A model generated the notes under the pieces. It was not told where the DNA came from, did not search any database, and worked only from the letters and a program-made list of their open reading frames with translations. 64,000 nt of DNA, from the NCBI RefSeq assembly GCF_018476525.1, contig NZ_JAHCST010000017.1:103566-167565 (forward strand), written 5' to 3'. How positions within the stretch are numbered: the stretch's first letter is position 1; every line of letters begins with the position of its first letter. Shown piece by piece: positions 16,197 to 28,599 of this stretch. This DNA comes from Acrocarpospora catenulata (lineage in GTDB: Bacteria; Actinomycetota; Actinomycetes; Streptosporangiales; Streptosporangiaceae). Both the position numbers and the translations under genes were made by a program.

Positions 16197-17939
16197 GTGC
16201 TACTGCGTATGTCGACCCTGTTCCTGCGCACCCTGCGTGAGGATCCGGCGGACGCGGAAGTGCCGAGCCACAAGCTGCTCGTCCGCGCCGGATACGTGCG
16301 CAGGGTCGCCCCCGGCATCTACTCCTGGCTGCCGCTCGGCAAGATCGTGCTGGAGAACGTGGCCCGGGTCGTCCGCGAGGAGATGAACCGGATGGGCGCC
16401 CAGGAGGTGCTATTCCCGGCCCTGCTGCCCCGCGAGTTCTACGAGCCCACCGGCCGCTGGACCGAGTACGGGGACACCCTCTTCCGGCTCAAGGACCGCA
16501 AGGGCGTCGACTACCTGCTCGGGCCCACCCACGAGGAGATGTTCACCGACATGGTCAAGGGGGAGTACTCCTCCTACAAGGACTACCCGGTGACCCTCTA
16601 CCAGATCCAGACCAAGTACCGGGACGAGGCCCGCCCCCGGGCGGGCATCCTGCGCGGCCGCGAGTTCGTCATGAAGGACTCCTACTCCTTCGACCTGGAT
16701 GACGACGGCCTCAAGCGCTCCTACGAGCAGCACCGCGAGGCCTACATCCGGATCTTCGAGCGGCTCGGCATCGAGGTGCGGATCTGCTTCGCCACCTCCG
16801 GCGCGATGGGCGGCTCGGCCTCCGAGGAGTTCCTGGCCCCCAGCCCGACCGGCGAGGACACCTTCGTGGCCTGCCACACCTGCGGCTACGCGGCCAACGC
16901 CGAGGCGGTCACCACCCCGGCGCCGCACGCCGACCGCGGCGTCACGCCCCCGCTCCAGGTGCTGGACACCCCGAACACGCCCACCATCGAGACCCTGGTC
17001 AACCACCTCAACGAGCACCACGGCCTGGGCATCACCGCCGCCGACACGCTCAAGAACGTGGTGATCAAGGTCGCCACGCCGGGCGTCAAGGAGCCGGAGA
17101 CGCTGATCATCGGCGTGCCCGGGGACCGCGAGGTGGACTTCAAGCGCCTGGAGGCCGCGCTGGCCCCCGGCGAGCCCGCCATCTTCGAGGCCGAGGACTT
17201 CGCCCGCCACCCCGGCCTGGTGCGCGGCTACATCGGCCCCCAGGTGCTCAAGGAGCTCGGCATCCGCTACCTGGTCGACCCCCGCGTGGTGGACGGCACC
17301 GCCTGGGTCACCGGCGCCAACGAGCCGGGACGGCACGCGGTCAACGTGGTGGCCGGGCGGGACTTCACCCCCGACGGCACCATCGAGGCCGCCGAGGTCC
17401 GGGCCGGGGACGCCTGCCCGGTCTGCGGCTCCGGCCTGTCCATCGACCGGGGCATCGAGATCGGCCACATCTTCCAGCTGGGCCGCAAGTACGCCGACGC
17501 CGCCCAGCTCGACGCGCTCGGCCCCGACGGCAAGCCGATCCGGATCACCATGGGCTCCTACGGCATCGGGGTCTCCCGGGCGGTGGCCCTGCTGGCCGAA
17601 CAGCGCCACGACGAGCTGGGCCTGGTCTGGCCGCGCGAGGTGGCCCCCGCCGACGTGCACATCGTGGGCACCGGCAAGGAGAACCAGATCGAGGTGGCCA
17701 CCGGGCTGGCCGAGGAACTGGAGGCGCGCGGCCTGCGGGTGCTGCTGGACGACCGCGCCGGGGTCTCGCCGGGCGTCAAGTTCAAGGACGCCGAGCTGCT
17801 CGGCATGCCCACCGTGCTGATCGTCGGCCGGGGCGTCTCCCAGGGCGTCGTGGAGCTACGCGACCGCGCCTCCGGGACCAAGGAGGAGATCCCGCTCGAC
17901 GAGGCCGTGAGCCGCGTTCTGGCCGCCGCCCAGGGCTGA
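16197..17939 (+). CDS. proS: Prolyl-tRNA synthetase
   Basis: A 580-residue class II synthetase that charges tRNA-Pro. Motif 1 is around [20 protein letters not shown], motif 2 around [19 protein letters not shown], and motif 3 in [17 protein letters not shown]. The middle insertion (~230-400) is the bacterial-type editing domain ([29 protein letters not shown]), which removes mischarged alanine. The C-terminal anticodon-binding domain contains [23 protein letters not shown] at 16197 follows GAGGAG at a spacing of 6. Length is normal for the bacterial type. The 3' end including the stop codon is part of a 24-bp tandem duplication. Confidence 0.97.
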   Translation: MLLRMSTLFLRTLREDPADAEVPSHKLLVRAGYVRRVAPGIYSWLPLGKIVLENVARVVREEMNRMGAQEVLFPALLPREFYEPTGRWTEYGDTLFRLKDRKGVDYLLGPTHEEMFTDMVKGEYSSYKDYPVTLYQIQTKYRDEARPRAGILRGREFVMKDSYSFDLDDDGLKRSYEQHREAYIRIFERLGIEVRICFATSGAMGGSASEEFLAPSPTGEDTFVACHTCGYAANAEAVTTPAPHADRGVTPPLQVLDTPNTPTIETLVNHLNEHHGLGITAADTLKNVVIKVATPGVKEPETLIIGVPGDREVDFKRLEAALAPGEPAIFEAEDFARHPGLVRGYIGPQVLKELGIRYLVDPRVVDGTAWVTGANEPGRHAVNVVAGRDFTPDGTIEAAEVRAGDACPVCGSGLSIDRGIEIGHIFQLGRKYADAAQLDALGPDGKPIRITMGSYGIGVSRAVALLAEQRHDELGLVWPREVAPADVHIVGTGKENQIEVATGLAEELEARGLRVLLDDRAGVSPGVKFKDAELLGMPTVLIVGRGVSQGVVELRDRASGTKEEIPLDEAVSRVLAAAQG

Positions 17940-17972
17940 TCACACAGAGCCGCCCAGGGTTGATCACACAGA
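17925..17972. repeat. 24-bp tandem duplication across the proS stop codon
   Basis: 17925-17948 and 17949-17972 are identical except for one C/T change. The first copy ends the proS frame with its TGA; the second copy lies after it and repeats the palindrome TGATCA. It looks like a recent slippage duplication. Confidence 0.85.
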
Positions 17973-18018
17973 ACGGCGACCCGCTGTCACGGGGGAGGGG
18001 CAGCGGGCCGCTCGTTCT
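17970..18018 (+). terminator. Large hairpin after proS
   Basis: AGAACG at 17970-17975 pairs with CGTTCT at 18013-18018, and CCCGCTG at 17980-17986 with CAGCGGG at 18001-18007. No T-run. It lies between convergent genes and probably acts as the terminator. Confidence 0.5.
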
Positions 18019-18063
18019 GGTGAACTACCCGTCAAAAGAAGTTCAAACTTGTCCCGCGCGGGC

Positions 18064-18573
18064 CTATTGGCTCGTGGAGGCCGGCGGCACCGGCGTCGGG
18101 TCGGTACGGCCGGGCGTGGCTCCCGGGAAGGCGCCGGACGGCATGCCCGGCAGCGTGTCGATCACCGGGCGCCAGCCGTACCCCCGGACCGCGCACTCCT
18201 GCAGGGCCAGCGCGGCCAGGCGGCGCAGCCCCGGATCGGGGTCGGCGGACAGCTCCAGGTAGGCCATGCCCACCCGCTCCTCGATGTAGGCGGCCAGCCG
18301 GGCCGCCTGGGCGGGCGTGGTCACCTCGAACGGCAGCTGGTAGGTGGGCCCTGGCTCGGCCGGGGCCTCCCCCCGCTGGGTCATCAGCGCGCGTAGCTGG
18401 TCACGCCTGGCCCGGTGCGCGTCGAACCCGGCGTTGGCCCTGGTCCGCAGCGTGCCCCCGGTCCGGGCGCCGATCACTCCGTAGGCGTACACGGCGGCGT
18501 GCTCGGCGGCCAGCGCCTTGCCCAGCGCCCCCGGTCCCGACCTCCCGACCCCGCTCATCCCGAACCCGCTCAT
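18064..18573 (-). CDS. Ferritin-like DUF4439 protein
   Basis: A 169-residue helical protein: ALGKALAAEHAAVYAYGVIG, RRDQLRALM, ARLAAYIEERVGMAYLELSA, LALQECAVRGYGW. This resembles actinobacterial ferritin-like domains annotated DUF4439, whose bundle helices carry Glu and His residues (AAEHAAVYAYG). It lacks a signal peptide. The C-terminus is Pro/Thr-rich. Its ATG overlaps the upstream TGA by four bases, so it is translationally coupled to its exported-looking partner. The metal content and role are not known. Confidence 0.75.
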   Translation of the reverse strand: MSGFGMSGVGRSGPGALGKALAAEHAAVYAYGVIGARTGGTLRTRANAGFDAHRARRDQLRALMTQRGEAPAEPGPTYQLPFEVTTPAQAARLAAYIEERVGMAYLELSADPDPGLRRLAALALQECAVRGYGWRPVIDTLPGMPSGAFPGATPGRTDPTPVPPASTSQ

Positions 18574-19103
18574 CGCAGCCGCCCGAGGGCGATCACGTGC
18601 AGCGCCTCGCAGGCGCCGATGCTGCTCAGCAGCTGGGAGAGCACGGGGGAGGCGACCGACAGCTGCTCGGGCCTGGTCGCGGCGGCCTTCCGCTCGGCCT
18701 CCCGCAGGAACGCCACCGAGACGTCCGTAGCGGTGACCGGGGAGGAGGAGCTCGACGGGGAGGCGACAGCCTGCTCCGCGAGGGCCTTCTCCGGGAGATG
18801 ACGGCGCAGCGCGGTCAGGTGGGCCAGGTGCCGCTGCTGGAAGGGTTGGAGCGCTCCCGCCAGGTCCGCGTCGGAGAGTGTGGCCTGCTGGTAGTAGGAC
18901 ACCATCTGCTCCTTGCCGGCGATCACTCCGGCCAGCAGCGTGAGCTCCGGGTCCGGCGGCTCGGGCGCGGCCTGCTCGGGGGCCGGGGCGCTCGCGCAGC
19001 CCACCGCCAACGCGGCCGTGGCGCCGATGGTGACCCCGAAGAGAGAACGCCGGGAGATGCCGGAGTTACCGGAATCCCTGGTGCCCGCCGCTTCCTGCCT
19101 CAC
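18570..19103 (-). CDS. Exported ferritin-like protein (Tat/lipoprotein signal)
   Basis: About 177 residues. The N-terminus has a twin arginine followed by a hydrophobic stretch and a cysteine (ISRRSLFGVTIGATAALAVG, next residue Cys), which fits a Tat-exported lipoprotein. The mature part is helical: LTLLAGVIAGKEQMVSYYQQ, QPFQQRHLAHLTALRRHL, and LSQLLSSIGACEALHVIALG, where the His/Glu spacing resembles a ferritin-like bundle. A Ser-rich stretch (SPSSSSSPV) lies inside. GTG at 19103 is chosen so the signal begins near the N-terminus. It overlaps the DUF4439 gene, and the pair looks like one functional unit. Confidence 0.72.
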   Translation of the reverse strand: MRQEAAGTRDSGNSGISRRSLFGVTIGATAALAVGCASAPAPEQAAPEPPDPELTLLAGVIAGKEQMVSYYQQATLSDADLAGALQPFQQRHLAHLTALRRHLPEKALAEQAVASPSSSSSPVTATDVSVAFLREAERKAAATRPEQLSVASPVLSQLLSSIGACEALHVIALGRLR

Positions 19104-19209
19104 GACGTCCCATCGTACGGCTCGGCGGGCAGTGCTGCTCTTTCTGCGCCCTCGTGTCGATAGGCTGTGGGCACGTTGGGCGAGGTACGCCCGTGAATGG
19201 GAGGTCGGC

Positions 19210-19818
19210 ATGGGCAGCGACGCTCGACGCGACCGCCTTGTGGCGCTTCTCGGCCCGGTGGTCGCCGCCGAGGGGCTTGATCTGGAGGATGTCACCATCA
19301 CTCCGGCGGGCAAACGGCGGCTGGTGCGCGTGGTGGTCGACCGCGACGGCGGCATCAGCCTCGACGACGTCTCCGAGGTGAGCCGCTCGGTCTCCGAACG
19401 GCTGGACGCCACCGACGTGCTCGGCGGCGGGCCGTACGTGCTGGAGGTGACCTCCCCGGGCGTGGACCGGCCGCTCACCCAGCCCCGCCACTGGCGGCGT
19501 GCCAGCGGCCGGCTGGTCAAGGCCGAGCTGCGCGACGGGGCCGTGGCCGAGGGCCGCATCCTGGCGGTGGACGAGGCCGGCGTGGAGATCGAGGGCGCCG
19601 GGCGGTACGGGTTCCCCGATCTGGTCAAGGGCAAGGTCCAGGTGGAGTTCCGCCGCCCCGGCGAGGACCGCGACGAACTTGACGAACTCGAGGACTCCGA
19701 AGTCTCCGCAGATGACGACACAGACGCAGATACAGACGTAGATATAGACATAGACGACGAGGAAGACATCGATGGCGATGATGCCGCCGATGGCATCGCA
19801 CACCGCGATGCGGGCTAA
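19210..19818 (+). CDS. rimP: Ribosome maturation factor RimP
   Basis: A 202-residue protein that helps assemble the 30S subunit. The N-terminal domain carries [20 protein letters not shown] and [20 protein letters not shown], then [20 protein letters not shown], the family signature, and a C-terminal SH3-like domain ([18 protein letters not shown]). The last ~40 residues are an extreme Asp/Glu tail made of a D-T/A/V/I-D repeat, longer than usual for the family. It opens the nusA-infB operon; TAGGCT at 19161-19166 may be the -10 box. Confidence 0.95.
   Translation: MGSDARRDRLVALLGPVVAAEGLDLEDVTITPAGKRRLVRVVVDRDGGISLDDVSEVSRSVSERLDATDVLGGGPYVLEVTSPGVDRPLTQPRHWRRASGRLVKAELRDGAVAEGRILAVDEAGVEIEGAGRYGFPDLVKGKVQVEFRRPGEDRDELDELEDSEVSADDDTDADTDVDIDIDDEEDIDGDDAADGIAHRDAG
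19711..19759 (+). repeat. Imperfect hexanucleotide repeat in rimP
   Basis: The sequence repeats GAYRYA-like hexamers about seven times, encoding alternating Asp and small or hydrophobic residues. It includes two ATA isoleucine codons (19744 and 19750), rare in this kind of genome, and is visibly AT-richer than the rest of the gene. Confidence 0.7.
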
Positions 19819-19829
19819 GGGGGAGCCTT

Positions 19830-20831
19830 GTGGACATTGACATGAGCGTCCTGCGCAGCCTGGAGCGGGAGAAGGACATCTCGTTCGACCTCGTCGTGAA
19901 AGCGATCGAGGACGCGCTGCTGATCGCCTACTTCCGGACCGAGGGCGCCGCGCAGAAGGCCCGCGCCCAGCTCGACCGGGTCTCCGGCCACGTCTCGATC
20001 CTCGCCGCCGAGCTGGACGACGAGGGCGCCGTGGTCCGGGAGTACGACGACACCCCGGGCAACTTCAGCCGGATCGCCGCGACCACCGCCAAGCAGGTCA
20101 TCCTCCAGCAACTGCGGGACGCGGAGGACGAGATCAACTTCGGCGAGTTCGCCAGCCGGGAGGGCGAGTTGGTGGCCGGCATCATCCAGCAGGGCAAGGA
20201 CCCTCGGGTGGTGCTGGTGGACCTCGGCAAGATCGAGGCCATCCTACCGCACAACGAGCAGGTGCCCGGCGAGGAGTACACCCACGGCGAGCGCATCCGC
20301 TGCTTCGTGGTGCAGGTGAAGAAGGGCAACAAGGGGCCCTCGGTCACGCTCAGCCGCACCCACCCGAACCTGGTGAAGAAGCTGTTCGCGCTGGAGGTCC
20401 CGGAGATCGCCGACGGCTCGGTGGAGATCGCCGCCATCGCCCGCGAGGCCGGGCACCGCACGAAGATCGCGGTGCGCTCCCGGAAGAGCGGGGTCAACGC
20501 CAAGGGCGCCTGCATCGGCCCGATGGGCTCGCGGGTGCGGAACGTGATGACCGAGCTGCACGGCGAGAAGATCGACATCATCGACTGGTCGGAGGACCCG
20601 GCCGAGTTCGTGGGGAATGCGCTGTCACCCGCACGTGTTTCCCGCGTTGAGGTCGTGGACGCGGAGGGCCGGGTGGCCCGGGTCACGGTGCCCGATTACC
20701 AGCTCTCGCTGGCGATCGGCAAGGAGGGCCAGAACGCGCGGCTCGCGGCCCGGCTCACCGGGTGGCGCATCGACATCCGGCCGGACACTCAAGAGGCACC
20801 GGCCGATCCCGCTGATGCGTCGGCAAGGTAA
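19830..20831 (+). CDS. nusA: Transcription termination/antitermination factor NusA
   Basis: A 333-residue protein of normal actinobacterial length. It has an N-terminal RNA-polymerase-binding domain ([20 protein letters not shown]), an S1 domain (~115-185, [20 protein letters not shown]), KH1 ([20 protein letters not shown] with [10 protein letters not shown]) and KH2 ([19 protein letters not shown]). The C-terminal acidic repeats of proteobacterial NusA are absent, as expected. The GTG start follows GGGGGAG. It overlaps the start of ylxR. Acts in pausing, termination and rRNA antitermination. Confidence 0.97.
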   Translation: MDIDMSVLRSLEREKDISFDLVVKAIEDALLIAYFRTEGAAQKARAQLDRVSGHVSILAAELDDEGAVVREYDDTPGNFSRIAATTAKQVILQQLRDAEDEINFGEFASREGELVAGIIQQGKDPRVVLVDLGKIEAILPHNEQVPGEEYTHGERIRCFVVQVKKGNKGPSVTLSRTHPNLVKKLFALEVPEIADGSVEIAAIAREAGHRTKIAVRSRKSGVNAKGACIGPMGSRVRNVMTELHGEKIDIIDWSEDPAEFVGNALSPARVSRVEVVDAEGRVARVTVPDYQLSLAIGKEGQNARLAARLTGWRIDIRPDTQEAPADPADASAR

Positions 20832-21105
20832 GCTGGAATATGGTGGCCAGGCCGTCCCGCTGAGAACATGCGTGGGCTGCCGGGTTCGCACGGCCAAGTC
20901 CGAGCTACTCCGTCTGGTAGTGGTCGAGGGTGTCATCACCCCTGACCAGCAAGGACGGCTCCCCGGCCGGGGTGCGTCACTGCATCCGGCCATGAGCTGT
21001 CTGGAGCTCGCCGAACGTCGCCGGGCGTTCACTCGCGCTTTTCGCGCCGAGGGAACGCTCGATGTCACGTGTCTGCGGGCTTACCTGCTGGATGGCCGGG
21101 CTTGA
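20815..21105 (+). CDS. ylxR: YlxR-family RNA-binding protein
   Basis: A 96-residue protein with the YlxR signature [20 protein letters not shown] and [20 protein letters not shown]. In other bacteria it sits between nusA and infB and binds nucleic acid or RNase P RNA; its exact role varies. The only in-frame start codon near the conserved part is the ATG at 20815, inside the end of nusA, which implies translational coupling. The conserved domain begins about 17 residues later. Confidence 0.88.
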   Translation: MRRQGKLEYGGQAVPLRTCVGCRVRTAKSELLRLVVVEGVITPDQQGRLPGRGASLHPAMSCLELAERRRAFTRAFRAEGTLDVTCLRAYLLDGRA

Positions 21106-21269
21106 CGCGATCAAGCAGCCGGGTGAAGGGTTACCAACCTGTCATGAAAGACGCCGAGTTGATGGGCGGAGTCAGATTGCTATGAGCGCCTGATGAGCAC
21201 GCGGCAATGAGTACGTCCAGGTAGCGACGGTCCGGCGGCACAGCCTCCCGGGCCGAGTTAGGGAGTGCA

Positions 21270-24539
<3,270 letters not shown>

Positions 24540-24552
24540 CGAGGCTCTCACC

Positions 24553-24583
24553 CGGTTCCCGGGCCGTCACGGCCCGGGAACCG
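24553..24583 (+). terminator. 13-bp perfect hairpin between infB and ylxP
   Basis: 24553-24565 pairs perfectly with 24571-24583 around GTCAC. No T-run follows. It may attenuate transcription or stabilise the upstream mRNA end inside the operon. Confidence 0.5.
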
Positions 24584-24614
24584 TCCCTTCCCACGACCCT
24601 TCGCGCCAGGGTTG

Positions 24615-24938
24615 ATGGCGCACAAAACCATGTATGTCGGTGCTCTGACGTTGGACATCCTGCTCGGCGAGGTGCACTCGCTGAAGGAGAAGCGCTCCGT
24701 GGTCCGTCCCCTCGTGGCCGAGGTGAAACGCCGTTTCCCGGCGGTCGCGGTGGCCGAGACCGGCTACCAGGACCTGTACCGGCGGGCCGAGATCGGCATC
24801 GCCGTGGTCTCCGGTTCCGCGGTCAACTGCAACGAGGTGCTGGACGCCTGCGAGCGGGTGATCGCCTTCCATCCGGAGATCGAGCTGCTCTCGGCACGGC
24901 ACCGGTTGTTCAACGACGAGGACAGCGGCGAGGAATAG
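24615..24938 (+). CDS. ylxP: DUF503 protein (YlxP-like)
   Basis: A 107-residue protein of the DUF503/YlxP family: MYVGALTLDILLGEVHSLKE, KRSVVRPLVAEVKRRFPAVA, ETGYQDLYRRAEIGIAVVSG. It is always found near infB and rbfA, but the function is not established. ATG at 24615 has AGGG upstream; the ATG at 24630 would start exactly at the conserved MYVG and is the alternative. Confidence 0.9.
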   Translation: MAHKTMYVGALTLDILLGEVHSLKEKRSVVRPLVAEVKRRFPAVAVAETGYQDLYRRAEIGIAVVSGSAVNCNEVLDACERVIAFHPEIELLSARHRLFNDEDSGEE

Positions 24939-24989
24939 GCGGCGTCGTCTCAGCGTCTGCCGTACATCCAAGGAAAGGGGAGCGCGATC

Positions 24990-25490
24990 ATGGATGCCGC
25001 GCGAGCCAGGAAGCTGGCGGACCGGATTCAGCAGGTCGTCGCCGAGATGCTGGAACGCCGGATCAAGGATCCGCGGCTCGGTTTCGTGACCGTCACCGAC
25101 ACCCGGGTGACCAACGACCTGAGCGACGCCACCGTCTTCTACACCGTGTTCGGCTCCGAGGCCGCGCGGAAGGACACCGCCGCCGCGCTGGAGAGCGCCA
25201 AGGGCATCATCCGCTCGGAGGTGGGCCGGCAGACCGGCCTGCGGCACACCCCCACGCTGACGTTCGTGCACGACCCGCTGCCGGACAGCGCCCGGCACCT
25301 GGATGATCTGCTGGCCGAGGCCAAGGCCCGGGACGAGGAGATCGCCCGCCGGGCCGAGGGCGCCGAGTACGCCGGAGACGCCGACCCCTACCGGCGTGAC
25401 GAGGAAGAGGCCGAGGCCGAGTTCGAGGACGAGATCAAGAACGAAGACCTCGAGGCCGGTCTACCCGGAGCCGGACGCGCCGCCACGTGA
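24990..25490 (+). CDS. rbfA: Ribosome-binding factor A
   Basis: A 166-residue KH-type protein for late 30S maturation. The conserved core is [49 protein letters not shown] and [16 protein letters not shown]. The C-terminal ~50 residues are an acidic extension ([20 protein letters not shown]), typical of actinobacteria. AAAGGGGAG precedes the ATG. The stop codon overlaps the GTG start of the next gene. Confidence 0.95.
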   Translation: MDAARARKLADRIQQVVAEMLERRIKDPRLGFVTVTDTRVTNDLSDATVFYTVFGSEAARKDTAAALESAKGIIRSEVGRQTGLRHTPTLTFVHDPLPDSARHLDDLLAEAKARDEEIARRAEGAEYAGDADPYRRDEEEAEAEFEDEIKNEDLEAGLPGAGRAAT

Positions 25491-26497
25491 CATCGGAAGT
25501 ACAGATCCAGCCCAGCGACGTGGCCGAAGCCGACTGGGAACGCGCCGTGGCGCTGCTGCGGCGGCACGAGACGGTCGCGCTGGCCTGCCACGTGACGCCG
25601 GACGGCGACGCGCTCGGCTCGATGCTCGCCTGCGGTCTGGCGCTCCGCCAGGCCGGCAAGCGGGTGGTGGCCTCCTTCGGGGACCAGGCCTTCCAGGTGC
25701 CCCGGCTGCTGCGCTTCCTGCCCGGCCAGGAGCTGCTGGTGCCGCCGGCGGAGTTCCCCGCCGGGCCGCCGCTGATGATCACGTTCGACGCCTCCACGGT
25801 GGACCGGCTCGGGCTGCTCATCCCGGCCGCCAGGGAGGCCGGTGAGCTGGTCGTGGTGGACCACCACGCCTCCAATACCGGCTTCGGCTCGGTGCACCTG
25901 GTGAACCCGGTCGCCGCGGCCACCGCGGTGCTGGTCGAGGAGCTGATCGAGCGGCTCGGTCTGGTGGTCACCAAGGACATCGCCACCTGCCTGTACACGG
26001 GTCTGGTGACCGACACCGGATCCTTCCGCTACCCCGCCACCACACCGGCCGTGCACGCCATGGCCGGGCGGCTGCTGGCCACCGGCCTCGACCCGGACGC
26101 CATCGCCAGGGAGCTCTGGGACCGCTCGCCCTTCGGCTACCTGCGGGTGCTGGGCGTCGCGCTGTCCCGGGCCGCCTTCGAGCCGGACGCGGCCGGTGGG
26201 GCCGGGCTGGTCTGGACCAGGGTCACCCGGCAGGACCGGGCCCAGTGCGGCCTCCCGTACGACGAGGTGGAGGGCATGATCGACGTGATCCGCAAGGTGG
26301 ACGGCGCCGACGTGGCCGTGGTGCTCAAGGAGGACGACGCGGGTGCCTGGAACGTGTCCACCAGGTCCAAGGGCCGGGTGGACGTGGGCCGGGCCTGCGC
26401 GGCGCTGGGCGGCGGCGGCCACCGGGGCGCGGCCGGCTTCACCTCCGCCGATTCCCCGGAACAGACCATGGCCCGGCTGAGAGAGCTGCTGTCTTGA
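25487..26497 (+). CDS. nrnA: DHH-family oligoribonuclease / pAp phosphatase
   Basis: A 336-residue DHH/DHHA1 phosphoesterase like NrnA, which degrades short RNAs and 3'-phosphoadenosine 5'-phosphate. Metal-binding motifs: [21 protein letters not shown], the DHH in VVVDHHASN, and [12 protein letters not shown]. The C-terminal DHHA1 domain ends with [11 protein letters not shown]. The GTG start overlaps the rbfA stop (GTGA), and its own stop overlaps the TTG start of truB, so the three are translationally coupled. Confidence 0.92.
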   Translation: MTSEVQIQPSDVAEADWERAVALLRRHETVALACHVTPDGDALGSMLACGLALRQAGKRVVASFGDQAFQVPRLLRFLPGQELLVPPAEFPAGPPLMITFDASTVDRLGLLIPAAREAGELVVVDHHASNTGFGSVHLVNPVAAATAVLVEELIERLGLVVTKDIATCLYTGLVTDTGSFRYPATTPAVHAMAGRLLATGLDPDAIARELWDRSPFGYLRVLGVALSRAAFEPDAAGGAGLVWTRVTRQDRAQCGLPYDEVEGMIDVIRKVDGADVAVVLKEDDAGAWNVSTRSKGRVDVGRACAALGGGGHRGAAGFTSADSPEQTMARLRELLS

Positions 26498-27387
26498 GTA
26501 ACGCGAAAAGCAGGCGCACCCCGCCGCCGAGCGGGATCGTCGTCGTCGACAAACCGGCTGGCTGGACCTCGCACGACGTGGTCGCCAAGATGCGTGGCAT
26601 CGCGGGCACCAGGAAGGTCGGCCACGCCGGCACCCTGGACCCGATGGCCACCGGCGTGCTGGTGGTCGGGGTGGAGAAGGCCACCCGGCTGCTGGGCCAC
26701 CTGGCGCTGACCGAGAAGGTGTACGAGGCGAGCATCCGCCTGGGGGTGTCCACCAACACCGACGACGCCGAGGGCGAGGTCACCGCGACGGCTCCGGCCG
26801 GCCATCTGGCCGACGCGGAGATCATGTCCGGGGTGGCCGCGCTGACCGGGGAGATCATGCAGATTCCCCCGCAGGTCAGCGCGATCAAGGTGAACGGCGA
26901 ACGGGCCTACAAGCGGGCCCGGGCGGGCGAGGAAGTGGAACTCCAGGCCCGGCCGGTGACCGTGTACGCCTTCGAGGTGACCGCGATCCGGCGGGACGGT
27001 GAGGCCGTGGACGTGGACGCGGTGATCACCTGCTCGTCCGGGACCTACATCCGGGCGCTGGCCCGGGACCTGGGGGCCGGGCTCGGGGTGGGCGGGCATC
27101 TGACCGCCCTGCGCCGCACCCGGGTGGGCCCGTACACGGCGGGACGCACCCTGGAGGAGCTCCAGAAGGAGTGCGTGATCATGCCGATCGGGGAGGCCGT
27201 CGCGGCGGCCTTCCCGCGCCGGGACGTGACCGAGGAGCAGGCCAGACTGGTCGCGCACGGCGGGCGGCTGCCCGCGGCCGGGCTCGGCGCGGGCCCCATC
27301 GGGGTCTTCGGCCCGGACGGCGGGCTGCTCGCGCTGGTGGAGGAGCGCGGCGGCAACGCCAAGCCCCTGGCCGTCTTCGTGTCCTGA
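26494..27387 (+). CDS. truB: tRNA pseudouridine-55 synthase
   Basis: A 297-residue enzyme that makes pseudouridine 55 in the T-loop of tRNAs. Signature GIVVVDKPAGWTSHDVV, catalytic Asp in KVGHAGTLDPMATGVLVVG, then PPQVSAIKVNGERAYKRARA and SSGTYIRALARDLG; a C-terminal PUA-like domain follows. The start is the TTG at 26494, inside the stop of nrnA (TTGA), with GAGAG upstream. The next ATG is well inside the catalytic domain, so the rare TTG start is needed. Confidence 0.95.
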   Translation: MSNAKSRRTPPPSGIVVVDKPAGWTSHDVVAKMRGIAGTRKVGHAGTLDPMATGVLVVGVEKATRLLGHLALTEKVYEASIRLGVSTNTDDAEGEVTATAPAGHLADAEIMSGVAALTGEIMQIPPQVSAIKVNGERAYKRARAGEEVELQARPVTVYAFEVTAIRRDGEAVDVDAVITCSSGTYIRALARDLGAGLGVGGHLTALRRTRVGPYTAGRTLEELQKECVIMPIGEAVAAAFPRRDVTEEQARLVAHGGRLPAAGLGAGPIGVFGPDGGLLALVEERGGNAKPLAVFVS

Positions 27388-27462
27388 CCTTGTGGCACGC
27401 TTGTGGTCGGACAGTCAACATCCAGCGTCCAGAGATTCACGCGTTTCGAGATTGGGGTCGAC

Positions 27463-28410
27463 GTGCGGGGCTGGCACGGATTGCCCGAGGTGCCCGGGGA
27501 CTGGGGCAGGTCGGTTGTCACCATCGGTGTCTTCGACGGCGTGCACCGTGGGCACGTGGGCCTGGTGGGCCGCGCGGTGGCGCTCGCCCGTGAGCTGGGC
27601 GTGTCGTCGGTCGCGGTCACCTTCGACCCGCACCCGGACGAGGTGATCCGCCCCGGCAGCCATCCGCCGCAGCTCACCCAGGAGCGGCGGCGCACCGAAC
27701 TGCTGGCCGAACTGGGGGTGGACGCGGTGCTGGTGCTCCCGTTCACGCTGGAGTTCTCCCGGATGTCGCCGGACGAGTTCGTGCAGACCGCCCTGGTGGA
27801 CCGGCTGCACGCGGCCGGCGTGGTGGTGGGGGAGAACTTCCGGTTCGGCCACAAGGCCGCCGGCGACCTGGAGACCCTGCGCACGCTGGGCGAGAAGTAC
27901 GACTTCTTCGCCGAGGGCGTGCCGCTGGTCAGCAACGGGGAGACGATCTCGTCCACCATGGTCAGGGAGCGCCTGGCGGAAGGTGACGTGACGGGCGCCG
28001 CCGCGGCCCTGGGCCGCCCGCACCGGGTGGAGGGCGTGGTGGTCCGCGGCCACCAGCGGGGCCGGGCGCTCGGCTTCCCCACCGCCAACGTGGAGTCCCC
28101 CCGGTACACCGCGATCCCGGCGGACGGGGTCTACGCGGGCTGGCTCCAGGTGACTCAGTCGCCCTCGCCGTACCAGGGGGAGCGGTGGCCGGCCGCGATC
28201 TCGATCGGCACCAACCCGACCTTCGCCGGCGTGGAGCGCACCGTCGAGGCGTACGCGCTGGACCGTGACGACCTGGACCTCTACGGCGCGCACGTGGGCG
28301 TGGACTTCTCCGCCCGGCTCAGGGACACCCTGCGGTTCGACTCGATCGAGGCGCTGGTCGAGCAGATGGGCGCGGACGTGGCCGAGGCGCGGCGGTTGAC
28401 CACGGGTTGA
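27463..28410 (+). CDS. ribF: Bifunctional riboflavin kinase / FAD synthetase
   Basis: A 315-residue protein that converts riboflavin to FMN and then FAD. The adenylyltransferase half has VVTIGVFDGVHRGH and VVGENFRFGHKAAGD; ISSTMVRERLAEGDV links the halves. The kinase half has RGRALGFPTANVESP and ISIGTNPTF. GTG at 27463 is preferred because family N-termini begin right there (RGWHGLPEVP); an in-frame start at 27403 would add 20 unconserved residues. Confidence 0.95.
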   Translation: MRGWHGLPEVPGDWGRSVVTIGVFDGVHRGHVGLVGRAVALARELGVSSVAVTFDPHPDEVIRPGSHPPQLTQERRRTELLAELGVDAVLVLPFTLEFSRMSPDEFVQTALVDRLHAAGVVVGENFRFGHKAAGDLETLRTLGEKYDFFAEGVPLVSNGETISSTMVRERLAEGDVTGAAAALGRPHRVEGVVVRGHQRGRALGFPTANVESPRYTAIPADGVYAGWLQVTQSPSPYQGERWPAAISIGTNPTFAGVERTVEAYALDRDDLDLYGAHVGVDFSARLRDTLRFDSIEALVEQMGADVAEARRLTTG

Positions 28411-28599
28411 CCCGGCCCTGACCGATCCGCTCCGCGAGAGGCCCGATCCGGCGTAATGTCGCCGTGGGCCGTTTCCGGTGGGACTGCTGATCCCCGGGAA
28501 CGGTGAGTGACGGGTGGGGGCCCGGCACTGTGCACGGTTGACCCATCCGATTTCGGTCCCGTACGCGCCCGGCGGGGCCCTGGCTACTGGCGGCAGCAC

